A stretch of 64,000 nt of DNA from Tubulanus polymorphus (taxonomy: Eukaryota > Nemertea > Palaeonemertea > Tubulaniformes > Tubulanidae), in the NCBI RefSeq assembly GCF_964204645.1, contig NC_134029.1, forward strand, positions 12,950,850 through 13,014,849. Direction: 5' to 3'. Numbering within the stretch: position 1 is the stretch's first letter; every line of letters starts with the position of its first letter. The notes beneath the pieces were generated by a model. That model did no database searches. It saw only the letters and a list, made by a program, of their open reading frames with translations, and was not told the origin of the DNA. Below are positions 20,435 through 32,929 of this stretch, piece after piece. Made by a program: the position numbers and the translations under genes.

Positions 20435-22415
20435 ATGACCCATATACATTCTTTGGAGAAGACAAGGGATCGTAAAAGAAAGTCAACTTTACGTTTATCT
20501 GATAGTTTTATTGCCTACGAAACCAATATGAAAAAGCAGAAACTTTTAAGAGAATCTCTTGAAGATTGTATCTCAAAATTCCATAAAAGAATTTCTGTTG
20601 GTCCAATTTATGTTTGCTCCTCATGTCACCGTACTTGTTTTAAAGATTCTGTTATTTCGGCTGATTCATTATCAGATACTGGCTATGAAGATATGAAAAA
20701 TATCTGCTTAACCAATTATGTATCAGTTAATGAATTGGAATGGATTTGTCTGACTTGTAGTGATTCCATAAAAAAGAATTCTATGCCAACTCTTTCTGTT
20801 TATAATGGGCTTTATTTTCCACAAAAACCAAATGAATTGGATTTATTTTCGCTTGAGGAAAGACTTATAGCACCTCGTATCCCATTTATGCAGATAAGAG
20901 AATTACCTAGAGGGCGTCAACTGTCATTAAAAGGCAATGTTGTTAATGTACCTTGTGATATTTCAGAAACCATCTGCAGTTTACCTAGGAATTGGACTGA
21001 TACACAAACACTCCATGTTCAATTTAAAAGAAGGAATGAATACAAATCTACTGTTCATTCAGAAAATGTCAGACCTGCCAAAATACAAGCTGCATTTCAA
21101 TGGCTAATGGAAAACAGTGAATTATACAAGAGTTTACAAATACAGTACAATCCTGATTGGTTTGACGTTGAAAACACCGAAGTAAAAGAATACCTTGAAG
21201 AACATGCTGACACTAATAATTCTGAAAATGGAATAACTGATATATTGTCACCTGACAATAAATCTAAAGAGACTGATGGTGACAAATTGATGATACACAG
21301 AATAATACTGGCAATTTAGATACTTTGCTTATTGATGAAAGTGATAGAATAATATCATTTGCTCCTGGTCAGAATCAAAGCCCTTTAAGTATTTTCAAGG
21401 ATGACTTTGCTGAGGAATTGGCTTTCCCAACAATATTCTGTGGTCAGAAGAGGCTTCCCAATACAGCAAGAATAAAACCTGTACATCTTAGCCAGATTTG
21501 TAAGTGGGAACTGTGTAATGTCGATAGGAGAGCTGCCATGTCCGTGCCAAATCTTTTTTTCAAAACATGTAAATTGCAATTGCAACAAGTGTCTGGAAAG
21601 GTATCATTTGCAGTGCGCCGATTCAAAACTAAGGGCAAGACTCTCAAAGCTGGTGATCTTTGCAAGGAATCTGGTCATGATAATTTAGTGAATTTGGATG
21701 ACGGGTACTATATTTTCAAAACACTCTGGTCATGATAATTTAGTGAATTTGGATGACGGGTACTATATTTTCAAAACACTAAAAAATTCTCCAGCTTATT
21801 TAGAGTCAAAAAAGAAACATGTTTTTGCTATGATACGTCAGCTAGGTCTACCTACATGGTTTATTAGTCTTAAGTGCTGCAGATACAAAATGGGTTGATA
21901 TATTGAAAATTCTTGGGAAATTAATTGATAAAACTGATTATTCTGATAATGATATTGAAGCCATGGACTGGCAACAACGTTCGCGACTTCTTAAATCTGA
22001 TCCTGTTACTTGTGCTAGATTCTTTGACCACAGAGTTCACAATTTTATTGAACATGTTTTAAAGAGTGCACATAATCCAATTGGGGAGATTCAAGATATG
22101 TTTTATAGAGTAGAAATGCAACAGCGAGGCTCAGCTCACATTCACATGATTGTGTGGATTAAAGATGCACCTAAGTTTGGAGAACAATCTAATGAAGAAA
22201 TTGCTACATGGCTTGATCAATTTGTCTCATGTACTAGTAATGTGTTGGAATCTGATAAAGAATTTGTGAATCTCCAAAAACATAAACATTCCAAGACATA
22301 TAAAAAGTATAACAAACCCATTTGCAGGTTTGGTTTTCCATTAGCCCCTATGTCACACAATACAATTCTTGAACCATTTGAAGTTAGTAAAGATAAAGAA
22401 GAAAAACCAGATTAG
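20435..22415 (+). pseudogene. Helitron Rep region (N-terminal helicase-like and HUH endonuclease), frameshifted
   Basis: Start of a Helitron RepHel protein, which drives rolling-circle transposition. The part 20435-21319 has zinc-type cysteines (YVCSSCHRTC; WICLTCSDS) and LPRGRQLSLKGNVVNVP, characteristic of animal Helitron N-termini. After a frameshift near 21300 come AELAFP-like motifs (EELAFPTIFCGQKRLPN). A 55-bp tandem duplication (21671-21780) and a frameshift near 21865 follow. The HUH motif is QRGSAHIHMIVW at about 22125-22155. The frame fails again near 22413. At least four breaks make this copy inactive. Confidence 0.88.
21671..21780 (+). repeat. 55-bp tandem duplication in the Helitron Rep gene
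   Basis: The segment starting CTGGTCATGATAATTTAG occurs at 21671 and again at 21726, essentially identical. Because 55 is not a multiple of three, it shifts the frame. The lack of divergence shows it is recent. Confidence 0.97.
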
Positions 22416-23697
22416 ACGAATTTCATCTGAAAGTCACCAACCTTCTTAATGAAGATAAAGAAGGATTAAACATGTCATTTTCAGAATTTTCATCAAAACT
22501 TGAGCTCGATAATGAAACATACCTTAAGGTAATTTCTAGTAAATTGAAAACAGCAAAGGTTTTCCTCAAGAGAGATCCTTGTGATATAAGAATAAATCCA
22601 TATTTTAAGAAAATTCTCTCTGCCTGGCAAGCTAATCATGATTTACAGTTCGTTTTGGACCCATATGCAACTGCAATGTATATCGTCTCGTACATAAATA
22701 AATCCCAAAAAGGTATGAGTCCACTCATGGAACGAGCTTGTAAAGAAGCCAAAGAAGGAAATATGGATATCCGTCAAAAAGTAAGACATATAGGCAATAA
22801 ATTCGTAAATAGTGTAATAGTGTTGAAGTTTGTGCTCAAGAGGCTGCCTATTTAACCCTTGGTTTACCACTGACTAAGTCAACCCGTGCTGTTGTCTTCA
22901 TAAATACGTCACCTGCAGATGAGCGCACATATTTGTTGAAATCTATGGAAGATCTAGAACATTTAGATCCATCATCTTCAGATATAAGCTATAGTAATAT
23001 CATTGACAGATACAGTAAGCGCCCAAAAGCACTTGAAAACTGGTGCCTTGCAGATTACGCTTCACAACTTAACATCACCTATCCTAAAAAACAGACCACA
23101 GCCAATGACAATGAATCAAATTTATACGAGAATGAAGAGCAAGAATATATGGGCAATGAAGAGGATTTCAATGAAACTGAAAATGACAATGATTTGACCG
23201 AACGTCTCAAAATAAAGTGTGCAAATGGCATGACAATTGTACAACGAAAATCTGGCAATTACAGAGTAATAAGATATGTTAATTATAATTTAAAAACTAA
23301 TAAAGAAGAATTTTACAGGGAAAAATTAATGTTGTATATTCCATGGCACAATGAAGATGTTGATATTATCCAAAACAGTCCTTCCTATGAAGACCAGTTT
23401 AATCAAGCAAAAAGTATCATAGCAAATAAGCTAAAACAATATTCTCGGTTTTCCGATATAACCAATGAAGTAATGCAACATTCTGATAATTTAAACATGG
23501 AGGTTTACGATGAATTGGCACCAAACTGTCAACAGGATAATGCAGAAACTGAATGTGATACATCAACTGTTCAAACAGAATACTTGTATTTTGATCCTGA
23601 TCGTCCTTTAAATCAAATGGATCATGATATTGCTCATGACTTATCACTTAACACTAGTAGATATACAAACACTGTCATTGCAAGCTGTGTGTTCTAA
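22416..23697 (+). pseudogene. Helitron Rep C-terminal part and linker, frameshifted
   Basis: Continues from the HUH block. LDEFHLKVTNLLNEDKEG and FLKRDPCDIRINPYFKKIL lead to the Tyr motif MYIVSYINKSQKGMSPLMER (about 22675-22730). Two tyrosines sit five residues apart, as in the Rep motif that attacks DNA. After a frameshift near 22815 comes EVCAQEAAYLTLGLPLTKST, then a linker (22933-23697) with ALENWCLADYAS and LMLYIPWHNEDVD, both usual between Rep and helicase. A frameshift near 23660 leads into the helicase. Confidence 0.85.
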
Positions 23698-25475
23698 AGA
23701 GATTTTGCTACAAAAACTTAGGCTTTTAAATATTAAACAAAGGGAATTCTTCACCCATGTGCTCCATTCTATAAAGATCAATAATGAACCTACTTATGCT
23801 TTCCTTACAGGTGGTGCTGGTGTTGGTAAATCTGTAGTTATCCATGCCTTATATCAGTCCTTACAAAGATATCTATGCTCTTCTGCTGGTCAGAACTTCA
23901 CTAACATGAGGATTCTGTTGTGTGCCCCTACAGGTAATGCTGCGTTTAATATAAAAGGAGTCACATTACACAAAGCTTTTGGTTTACCCGTCAGTCAGGG
24001 TAAAATCAAAGATCTGTCTCCAGATGTCCTTAATACATATGCTATGAAGTATAAAGATCTATCAGTAATAATAATTGATGAAATTTCAATGGTCGGTAAC
24101 AAAATTTTCAATAATATTAATAGGCGGTTACAACAAATCAAAGGAAACAAATCTGATTTCGGTGGTGTTTCATTAATTGTTGTTGGTGATTTATTTCAGT
24201 TACAACCTGTTTTTGATGACTGGATATTTAATGATCTGAAAGATATGTATGGACCTCTTGCTACAAACTTATGGCAGAAAGATTTCTTCATGTATGAACT
24301 TACAGACATCATGCGTCAGAAAGATGACCAAGAATTTGCTTTCCTACTCAATAGAATAAGAGAAGGTGAACATACACAGGCCGATGTAAATCTCATCAAA
24401 ACTCGAATTATCGAGCCCACTCAATGGTCAAAATTTCGTGAATTGCACCACCTTTGTGCTCTTAATAGAGATGTTGCTGCTCACAATTCACAGACTTTTG
24501 AAATGGCCACTGGCCAAAAGGTAATAATTCATGCGATTGATGCAGTCCAAGGAAATATTACCTCAGATACTAAAGCCCGTATCTTAAAAAAAATCCTCGC
24601 CCTCTGAGAATAACAACAATAAAACTGCTGGATTGCACACTGAGGTTAAATTAGCCTTTGGTTTGCTGTACTCTATTACCGTGAATCTAGCTGTTGAAGA
24701 TGGCCTTACTACTGGTGTCACCTGTACCCTAAAACATATTGATTATCATATGCAAAACAGCAATCGTCCAAGTATTCTCTGGGTTCTTTTTGATGATCAA
24801 CAAATTGGCATAATTCAACGAACTAAAAAATACAGTATGTTTAAGTCTAATGTGGTAGAAAATACTTGGACTCCAATTTTTGATACTAAACGTTCCTTCC
24901 AGTTTTCATACAGTCAATCTACAGGTGGAATATCAGTAATTAGAATACAATTTCCCCTTACACAAGCTGCTGCAAGGTCAGTTCATAAAGCCCAGGGAAG
25001 TACTCTATCTGAAATCTGTTTGGATTTAAATTCAAGAAGAAAATGGACCCATTTACATTATGTTGCTCTTAGTCGCGTCACTAAATTATCTGGACTCCAT
25101 CTCAAAGATTTTGATGAATCTAAAATTGCTGTGTCTTCAGATACCATTTTGCAGATGGAAACTTTGAGAAGAGAAAAGTTGATTAAATTAACTTACACTC
25201 CAGTTTACAAATTACCAGTCTCAAGCTTTAAGTTGATTTTCCATAATGCGCAGTCACTGCATTTTCATTATAAAGATATTATCAAGGATCAAAATTTCCA
25301 AGCAGCCCACATCATTGTTTTTGCTGAATCAAGACTTCAATCCAACCAAATTTATGAAATAGAAAATCATTTATTTCATCAAAATAAAAGCTGTAATGCT
25401 TATCATGGTATTACTACATATATTCACCGTGATATCCCTTTCTCAATACAATCTGTATATAATACACCTGAGTAA
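23650..25475 (+). pseudogene. Helitron PIF1-type helicase and start of endonuclease domain
   Basis: The superfamily 1 helicase unwinds DNA during Helitron transfer. Walker A is GGAGVGKSVV (about 23812), Walker B is IIIDEISMVGNK (about 24070), and GDLFQLQPVFDD and YELTDIMRQK follow. A frameshift near 24600 leads to the C-terminal motifs TLKHIDYH, RIQFPLTQAAARSVHKAQGS (about 24945) and HYVALSRVTKLSGLHL. The last part is the start of an endonuclease: KLIFHNAQSLHFHYKDI and IIVFAESRL. A TAA at 25473-25475 interrupts it in frame. Confidence 0.9.
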
Positions 25476-25853
25476 GAATATACATTTTTTATTGCCACCT
25501 TTAATTTTATCACTTATCAGTTAGTTTTCCTGTATAAATCACCAAAAACTCAAACTTCTGTATTTAAACAGCTTATTATGGCTGATGGTGGACTAGCTAC
25601 AATGTTACAAATTAACTTACCTTTTATCATCCTTGGTGATTTCAATGAAAATGTTCTTAATGATGAGAAACCCATAACTAAGTTCTTGACCTCAATATTT
25701 TACTGTACCCAACATGTGAAACAGCCTACTACCGATTATAATACTGCCATAGATTTAATTTTTTCAAATATAATAGATTTAAATACTGATTTTCTAGAGT
25801 GCCCTTGGTCTGACCACAAAGCACTTATTGCCCATGTCCCAGTAGACAATTAA
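25476..25853 (+). pseudogene. Endonuclease/exonuclease/phosphatase-type domain at the Helitron C-terminus
   Basis: Continues the same frame after one TAA. FIILGDFNEN (about 25622-25650) and ECPWSDHKALIAH (about 25797-25835) are the GDFN and SDH motifs of apurinic-type endonucleases found in non-LTR retrotransposons. Some animal Helitrons and Helentrons carry this domain fused behind the helicase, and the continuous frame here shows such a fusion. The frame ends at TAA 25851-25853. Confidence 0.85.
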
Positions 25854-26209
25854 GCTAATTAAATAGACAGGTAATCAATCAGATCACCTTACCAACCAAA
25901 ATTTCTCCAAAGACAAATTGACCCATTTCCTTGGACCCAGCTTTAATCATCTAGTGTGCATGCAAATTGAGAATTCGAGGTGTGTGATGTTTGAATGCAA
26001 TCAGGGAAGTGTAATGACTAGGGATAAATAGTACATGTATTTCTGAAGATACAGACACTGGGGATTATAGGCTGGTGAACTATTGTGCTAGTTGCCGCAT
26101 TGTTATATTGTACATTGGTATTATGATAGAGTCTTTACACATATTGTGAGTAAACAATGAGAATTAAATGCTGGACAGATTTTTTTGCTCAGCTGATGAC
26201 ATGTTTAAC
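25854..26209. other. Helitron 3' flank, no gene seen
   Basis: About 350 bp after the endonuclease stop. The Helitron 3' terminus should be here or nearby, but I could not fix a CTRR end with a hairpin or a Helentron-type terminal repeat. Confidence 0.35.
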
Positions 26210-26374
26210 GGGTCATTCATTTATTACGTACGCATTAGAGGAGGGGTAAGTGCAATTGCGTACTGTAATGCTTATTTTATATGAAACAAATGGCCGATTT
26301 TGCGTACAGGGGGGGGGGGGGTAGGAGGGTTGAAAAATTCAAATTTGATGCGTACGTTATAAATGAATGATCCC
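26210..26374. mobile_element. 165-bp MITE with poly-G tract
   Basis: Terminal repeats are GGGTCATTCATTTATTACGT at the left and ACGTTATAAATGAATGATCC at the right, about 26 bp with small differences. TAA at each edge may be a 3-bp target duplication, though the left edge has one extra base. A run of about 12 G lies near 26311. Non-coding. Confidence 0.85.
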
Positions 26375-26470
26375 TAAGTGGTACTAAGTAGTTAATTAAT
26401 TATGGTTTTTAGGGTAATTGAATGAATAATTAAGTTATTTGGTTGGCTTGGTAGTAATGTGGTTAACATG

Positions 26471-27188
26471 GGTATACGGAAAAAATGCCACCAGCAGAAA
26501 TGCCACCAGAAAAAATGCCACAAAATTTCGCAACATAGGAAAAAATGCCACTTTTTGTATAGTAGGAAAAAATGCCACCAGGAAAAAATAAAGATATTTA
26601 CATACATAGATTTAAGTTGACTGCATTAATTATCAGTCATTTATCAATGATCTCTTTCTATTGAATTTCAATTTAACTATTGTGTCTGGCTGTATTTCAG
26701 TACCCCTAAGTTTCCCGCTTTAAAGTTTCTTTAGTTTGTGGCTGATTTTATGTTGTAAATTAACCCTACCTTGTACTATTTTACCTTAGTGCCTCCTAGT
26801 CTACTATGCTTGAAATTTTTTTAGTTTATAACTGCCTTTATATTGCCCCCTTGTTTATATCATTATAAAATATGCAAAATACTATGTACATCACTTGTTA
26901 AACAAAATATTGTTAGACTATTCTTAGTTAAAATCAAATTCATAATCAGTAGTGTAAAGTAGTTAAATTTCGAATGTGTACATAATCTGGATAGAAAAAG
27001 TCTGAAAATAAACTGTAGCATTTTATTATCATCATTTTAAACTGTTGGAAAAATCATTGGTGGCATTTTTTCAACTTAGATTTCGAGATTGTAATACTTT
27101 ATCCCAGGAATAAGAATTTTGGTGGCATTTTTTCCTACTGTCATTTCCACTGGTGGCATTTTTACCAGTGGCATTTTTTCCTACAATC
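26471..27188. mobile_element. 718-bp MULE-like element with GGAAAAAATGCCACCA subterminal repeats
   Basis: Flanked by the 9-bp direct repeat GTTAACATG at 26462-26470 and 27189-27197. The left end has four copies of a GGAAAAAATGCCAC(C)-type motif within 120 bp. The right end has the same motif inverted (GGTGGCATTTTTTCC-type) four times between 27055 and 27185. A 9-bp duplication is usual for Mutator-like elements. The interior has no convincing coding region. Confidence 0.85.
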
Positions 27189-27684
27189 GTTAACATGTTA
27201 TGTGTAAAATATTTGCATGATGAACTGCATATTTTTTTTAAATACTTCATTATTGTAATTCATTTTTTAACGTTTTTATGTCATGTGGCATTTTAATGTG
27301 TGATTTAATGTCAGTTTTTTTATAAGGAATTGTATTAATTCTATCAGAGTATAAATTTGTTTGGGTGTATTCTTTAAGCAGTTCTTTGTCTCAGCGCAAA
27401 CATACACCGATGTTACATGCGAATAAATCATACAATTACATGTAACATTCTACATACTTCTGTTTAGCAGTGTCATCATTGTAATCCACTTTCAATTTTT
27501 ACCTATTGTGAATGTATTTGATATAAAATAAAAGATCACATATTTCTTTTTGTAAGCAAATTTTATTTATTAATAAAAACATGAGTAATATTTAATCATA
27601 TAGAGGTATACTTTGTGTCAGTCAGCTCTTATACTTCGGTAGGTCTTTTCGTCAGGCACTCCACCTCACAAGAGCTCGTAATTG
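27189..27684. other. AT-rich non-coding stretch
   Basis: No gene or clear repeat is seen. Confidence 0.4.
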
Positions 27685-27783
27685 AAGTTTGGGGGTGAAC
27701 TGTTACTAATAGATTATCCGATATCCAAAATAAAATAAAGAATGGGATGATCTAAAAGCAACAGTTCACCGCCACCAAACTTT
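27685..27783. repeat. Short inverted-repeat element, about 100 bp
   Basis: AAGTTTGGGGGTGAACTGTTAC at the left pairs with GCAACAGTTCACCGCCACCAAACTT at the right, allowing a 3-base insertion. Probably a small MITE or remnant; no target duplication was identified. Confidence 0.65.
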
Positions 27784-28303
27784 TTATGGACTTTCGCTTT
27801 TAGCGAAGCCCGTTTTGCTATCGCATTAGACACAAGTACTTCCTTTTTGGTACAAAATAACGTGCGAAAGAGGCTTAGTTTCTCTTCTGAACTTGTAAAA
27901 TATTCAGTGCAATAATAAAATCTCTAACCCTATTGAATTTCGTTAGAAAACGTTGCTTCTTTGTTGATTTAGTTATTTTGTGGGAACATCTTCTCGGAAG
28001 AACACATGTATTGTTATACTACATGTAGTATTGTTACTATGTTCTTCGACCGTTACCAGCGCGATCGTGTGGACTCTCCGATCCACGCTTATTCTGGTGA
28101 GTAATTACATCGCTCGTTTTTCTGTGAAATATGTTTGTTTTAACCCTGTAGGCCTACTTGTTTCATTTACCACGGATAATTTGTATGTAGGCCAAGTCTA
28201 TTACGCATATTACTGCTATATGTACTGTAGTGTAGTGGAACCTATAAACCATAAGAATTAATATGACAAGTCGAACACTGGGAGTGCACTAGGAGGTGAG
28301 GAG
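27784..28303. other. Non-coding stretch
   Basis: No gene is supported. The frame at 27980-28261 has no recognisable domain. Confidence 0.35.
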
Positions 28304-29420
28304 CGGTGTTGTCATATCGCGGAAAGACGGAATCGCGGAATTTTCCAAAAACGCGGAATTTCTTCATTTTTACTTTAAATAGTAAACGAGTTTTCCCACG
28401 GGGATACCCACTGTCGGACAGCGCACCGGACCGATCGATGCAACGAGTTAGGTTCGAATCCCATTTTTGCAGGCAATTTTATATGGAAATATTATATTAC
28501 GATACCGTTGACTGGCTGCCACCTGTAGAAGAAGTCAGAATCAAGTGGGGTGAAAGAGACCAGGCACCTAATGTCTATTTCTACTAGGCAAACTTCGGTT
28601 ATCGAAGTTCATCGACTTTTTGAGAACTTCAGAAACGAATATTATCAGATAAATATTGAGCACGTTCGCGGTGTAGGACCGTAGTTGTAGATGGTTGCAA
28701 ACATGAAATCCTACGACCAAACAAGTACCGGTTCAAATTCCTTTGAAATTATTATAATTTTACGGCCGTCCAGTACCGGTACCAATAAGATTCTTTTGAT
28801 CCAAATAATCAGCATAGGGACATATATGTTATAGCAGTCACAAAGTAAACATAAAAAAAAACGAAACCATTTTATAATCTTTCATATCATTTAATTCTAA
28901 AAGATAAACCACATTCGCTTATAACAACAATGTAGACACACAACACGCATGAACAATCCTAAGCCAGAATGAAATATACATAATGTCTATTTATTTTCGT
29001 CTGACATCGATCCAGTTCAACAGTTGTGAGTTAACTGTTTTAAATCCAGAGACCAGAGTCAAATCTTAACTCGGAAATGAGTCCTGGAGAATGACCCATG
29101 ATGTCATCACAAATCCTACGTTTACGTACCATCGATTTGTATTCCTTCAGTTAATGCAGCGATACTCTGTATCACTGAATTCGCAAAGCACGTATTGCCT
29201 AGGTTCTCCATTATTTGGAACAGTATCGTTAAGTTGTTGACTGGCGATATAATAAATTATCAAATACTAATTCCCGGTGTTGAAAACCTGGGTCCGGTGC
29301 CCTGTCCGACAGTGGGTATCCCCGTGGGAAAACCCCGTTTACTATTTATAGTAAAAATGAAGAAATTCCGCGTTTTTGGAAAATTCCGCGATTCCGTCTT
29401 TCCGCGATATGACAACACCG
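28304..29420. mobile_element. 1,117-bp MULE-like element with about 130-bp TIRs and 9-bp target duplication
   Basis: It begins CGGTGTTGTCATATCGCGG and ends with the exact reverse complement. The inverted similarity continues for about 130 bp (28304-28435 against 29285-29420). GGTGAGGAG flanks it at 28295-28303 and 29421-29429. Long TIRs and a 9-bp duplication point to the Mutator superfamily. The open frames inside it are translations of the TIRs and carry no transposase motif, so it is non-autonomous. Confidence 0.93.
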
Positions 29421-29429
29421 GGTGAGGAG

Positions 29430-30141
29430 GCCACTGAGTGAGTGTGAGGACCATCTGTCGGTCTCACTGTCCGATAATTATGGTCGGTAATCAGGCTGCG
29501 GTTTAGTTTTTCAAGATTGAGTTTGTACTAAAGGGGAAGGTTAATTTTTAATGTTCAACCCCATAGATTAGTGTGCAGTAATTTTGCTGGCATTTCATTG
29601 AGATTGTCAGTCGATTGAAGCATTTTGACAGTCATTCTGTGTCCTTACTATAAGCTTAGAGAGCATAAAATATAAAACTATTGAAGCGAAACGACGATAC
29701 ACAATGTGGAAAAATTATTCCATGTTTATCGTTCAGATGACATATTGGTGCCTATTGATATTTTCAAGAATATATTTATTATATTCAAACTATCTTATTT
29801 CCATTTCCACAGAATTAAAAAACCTATTTCGTTGTTTCGTATTGTGGATCTGTGTTTTTACCTAATGATCCTTCTGCGCACTTCACCTATCATCATGCCT
29901 CACATAGGCTTTCAACTTCACACGTGTACTGCTGACGACACGATCCGATCCTTTATTTTCTTTGAAACATAGGTTAGTCACATACTAGATACACAATTGC
30001 GATTTATTGAGATAGTTTCCAATATCGGTCTGTGAATTTAGCTATTAATTGTCAATGAGGGTTCATCAAACTACCAGACCGTGCAGACGTTAGTGTTGTG
30101 CCTGGTCCCTAAAAATTCTACAACGTCAACGTCTGACTTTT
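29430..30141. other. Non-coding stretch
   Basis: No gene or repeat is recognised between the MULE and the first copy of the 6.5-kb element. Confidence 0.35.
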
Positions 30142-32275
30142 CATTATGAGAATGCCGGTTTGCTAGCGTATCTATTTAACACCCGTATTGCTCGGGTTAG
30201 TTTCACTATCAACGGGTGGCGCTGTATGTAAATTTCACATAAATCAACGACTTTCGGCTATTAGTGGTACTTAAGACCACTTGAAAACATCATAGTCAAT
30301 TACGGTAGTAGTGAACATAAAACGATACAGTACAAAGATACAGTACGGTGTACAGTTAAGGACATGATTCCATAGGATCCATACCAGAGACATTTTGTTC
30401 AGACAAGGACTATTAGTTAAACACTAATCTTCATTTTCAGCAATTAACGATCTGGTGAATTAATTAGTGATTCGGTCTTTCGGTGGTTCGAGATAAAATG
30501 CCCGCAAAATAAGAACCTAACGAACCAGGGCTGACCACAAATTGCTCAACAGATAAATTTTCGAAACGACACAATCCAATCATGTTTGGTATCAAATGTG
30601 GCGTGGACCATGGTCTTTTAACTGACCATTGCATGACCAGTACTGACCATATAGTAAATTATTTGTTTGCAAACAATTAAGTTGTTTGGTGTCAAATAAC
30701 TAGATATGATGTGGGCATTAATCTAAAAATTGTTTAACTGACCAATGCTTGACCAGTATAGACCAGTTACCAGTGCTAACCAGAACCCCCATAAGTAATT
30801 TATATGTTTAGTGAATCCTTCGTTAGTACTACTAGCTCTTAAATTTGTCGCTTGAAAAAGTCTTGTCCGATTTTTTGTTGTAGGTAGCGAGCTAACTTTG
30901 AAATTCCGCTAAAATGCATAAGATTTTTACGTAGGGTTTTGAACGAACAACGTTTCCATTTGTAATTGTAACGTGCGCATTTGAGCCTGTAACGTGCACA
31001 TTTCACTCGCGTGAACGTGCGTATCGGTACCAACATGCGAGACTTGTCAAACTTTTACGATCAAGACTTTTAAACTGAACAAAGAAGATATCATATCATA
31101 TTATATATACATGAATAGATGGAATGATAATGTAGTAGTTTTAAATGTTTCGTAGCTGCTGTCCACTGACCACAGATCAAAGCTAATTGCCTGATATGAA
31201 ATATATTTTTGTTATAGAGATGTAGTAGATCAGTGAGAATTCAAACTTATGGTTAATTTTGAGTGATCACAACGCTAACCAATAGAGAAAGCTGTAAGGC
31301 CCAAGAAAAGATGCATTAAGTATAACATATCTTTCAATATAATGATGAGGTATTCAACTGGCCATCACAACAATAGTTTGACTTATCTTATTGAAAAATA
31401 CCGGAGTGTTAATGGGAAAACCTTGAATTCGAAACAATTCCACACTCAATCGTTTACTTTGAAAACACAATTTGCATTTTGTGGACATGTATTTTTTTCT
31501 GCACCAATAGCATGAAGTATATTATCTTTGCTTGTAAAAATTTGGAATTTTGGGGAAGATTTTTGGCCTCGTTAACCTGTGAACACGTCCTTCATATATT
31601 TTCTAAGACCGACCCTTGAAATAATGCTGAGAGTTTCGAGGATAATTTTGGTTGGATGTAAACTTAGGCTGCTTCGTATCCGTGGAGGGTTGCTAATTAT
31701 TGATTCTATACACAATAATCATAAGTACCATGAGATTCGATAGAATATCGTTTTTCAATCATACGTACACGAATTATCGCGATATAAAGATAAATAATAT
31801 GTTCATATACTTTTTACGTCTTATACTGTATATTTCGTTAGTAGTATAAATAAAGAGTGGATCAGAAGGCCACCTGAGACCATTCCACGATCTAAGGTCA
31901 GTTGCCATAAGTTAGTAAGTTTACCAGTGGATAGTTTACATTTATAATGGCAATTAAATGTTCATTGCTAAAATAACTCTGTACTTGTTGACTCAAAAGC
32001 AGAGAATTGAAAATACGATAATACGATACGAAAACTCAGTGAACAAATTCAAAAAGATTATCTCTAGTGAGAGATCGAACGTTGTGTCGTAATTTTCTAA
32101 TGATAAAACATGGTTTAAATTTGAAATGTGTACATAGTTGATCTTTTTCAGTGTATTTAGTCATGTATCATATTGGATGATGGTTAATTTAAACTATCTT
32201 TTGAGAAACGGGTCCCAGAGCTGTATCCTTTACCCCTGTAATAGAGGATGCAATCTATTTGCTACAAACAGCTAG
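30142..32275 (+). mobile_element. 6.5-kb inverted-repeat element, copy 1 (3' truncated)
   Basis: It starts with the element terminus CATTATGAGAATGCCGGTTT, as in copy 2, and follows the same order up to about 32275, then breaks off. Relative to copy 2 it lacks about three units of the left subterminal array (only two triple-box units, 30610-30780). No coding region is seen. Confidence 0.85.
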
Positions 32276-32343
32276 GCCCTATATATATTTGTATCCCCCA
32301 AGGGCCCATCAGCATGAGAAAAATTGGATCGATCGGACTCAAG
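32276..32343. repeat. Dispersed repeat fragment shared with 53.6 kb
   Basis: GGGCCCATCAGCATGAGAAA and ATCGATCGGACTCAAGAT match, with a few differences, the sequence at 53590-53640. It joins truncated copy 1 to truncated copy 3, so it marks a rearrangement or a separate insertion. Confidence 0.75.
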
Positions 32344-32929
32344 ATCGGTACCAACATGCGAGACTTGTCAAACTTTTACGATCAAGACTTTTAAACTGAA
32401 CAAAGAAGATATCATATCATATTATATATACATGAATAGATGGAATGATAATGTAGTAGTTTGAAATGTTTCGTAGCTGCTGTCCACTGACCACCATTAT
32501 GAGAATGCCGGTTTGCTAGCGTATCTATTTAACACCCGTATTGCTCGGGTGACTTTTACTACCAACGGGTGGCGCTGTGTGTAAATTTCACATAAATCAA
32601 CGACTTTCGGCTATTAGCGGTACTTAAGACCACTTGAAAACATCATAGTCAATTACGGTAGTAGTGAACATAAAAAGTTACAGTTCGGTGTACAGCACCA
32701 TAGCACCCATATAATACCACATACATTTTATTCAGACTAAGGACTGTTAACACTGATCTTCATTTCCATCAATTAATGATCTGTTGAATTAATTAGTAAT
32801 TCAGTCTTTCGGTGGTTCGAGATAAAATGCCCGCAAAATAAGAACTAACGAACCAGGGCTGACCACAAATTGCCCAACAGATAAATTTTCCGAAACGACA
32901 CAATAATGTTTAGTATCAAATAACTCGTG

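Noticed and set aside
28306-28587. Genes at 28306-28587 and 29195-29454
   Set aside because: They translate the inverted repeats of the MULE-like element and mirror each other.
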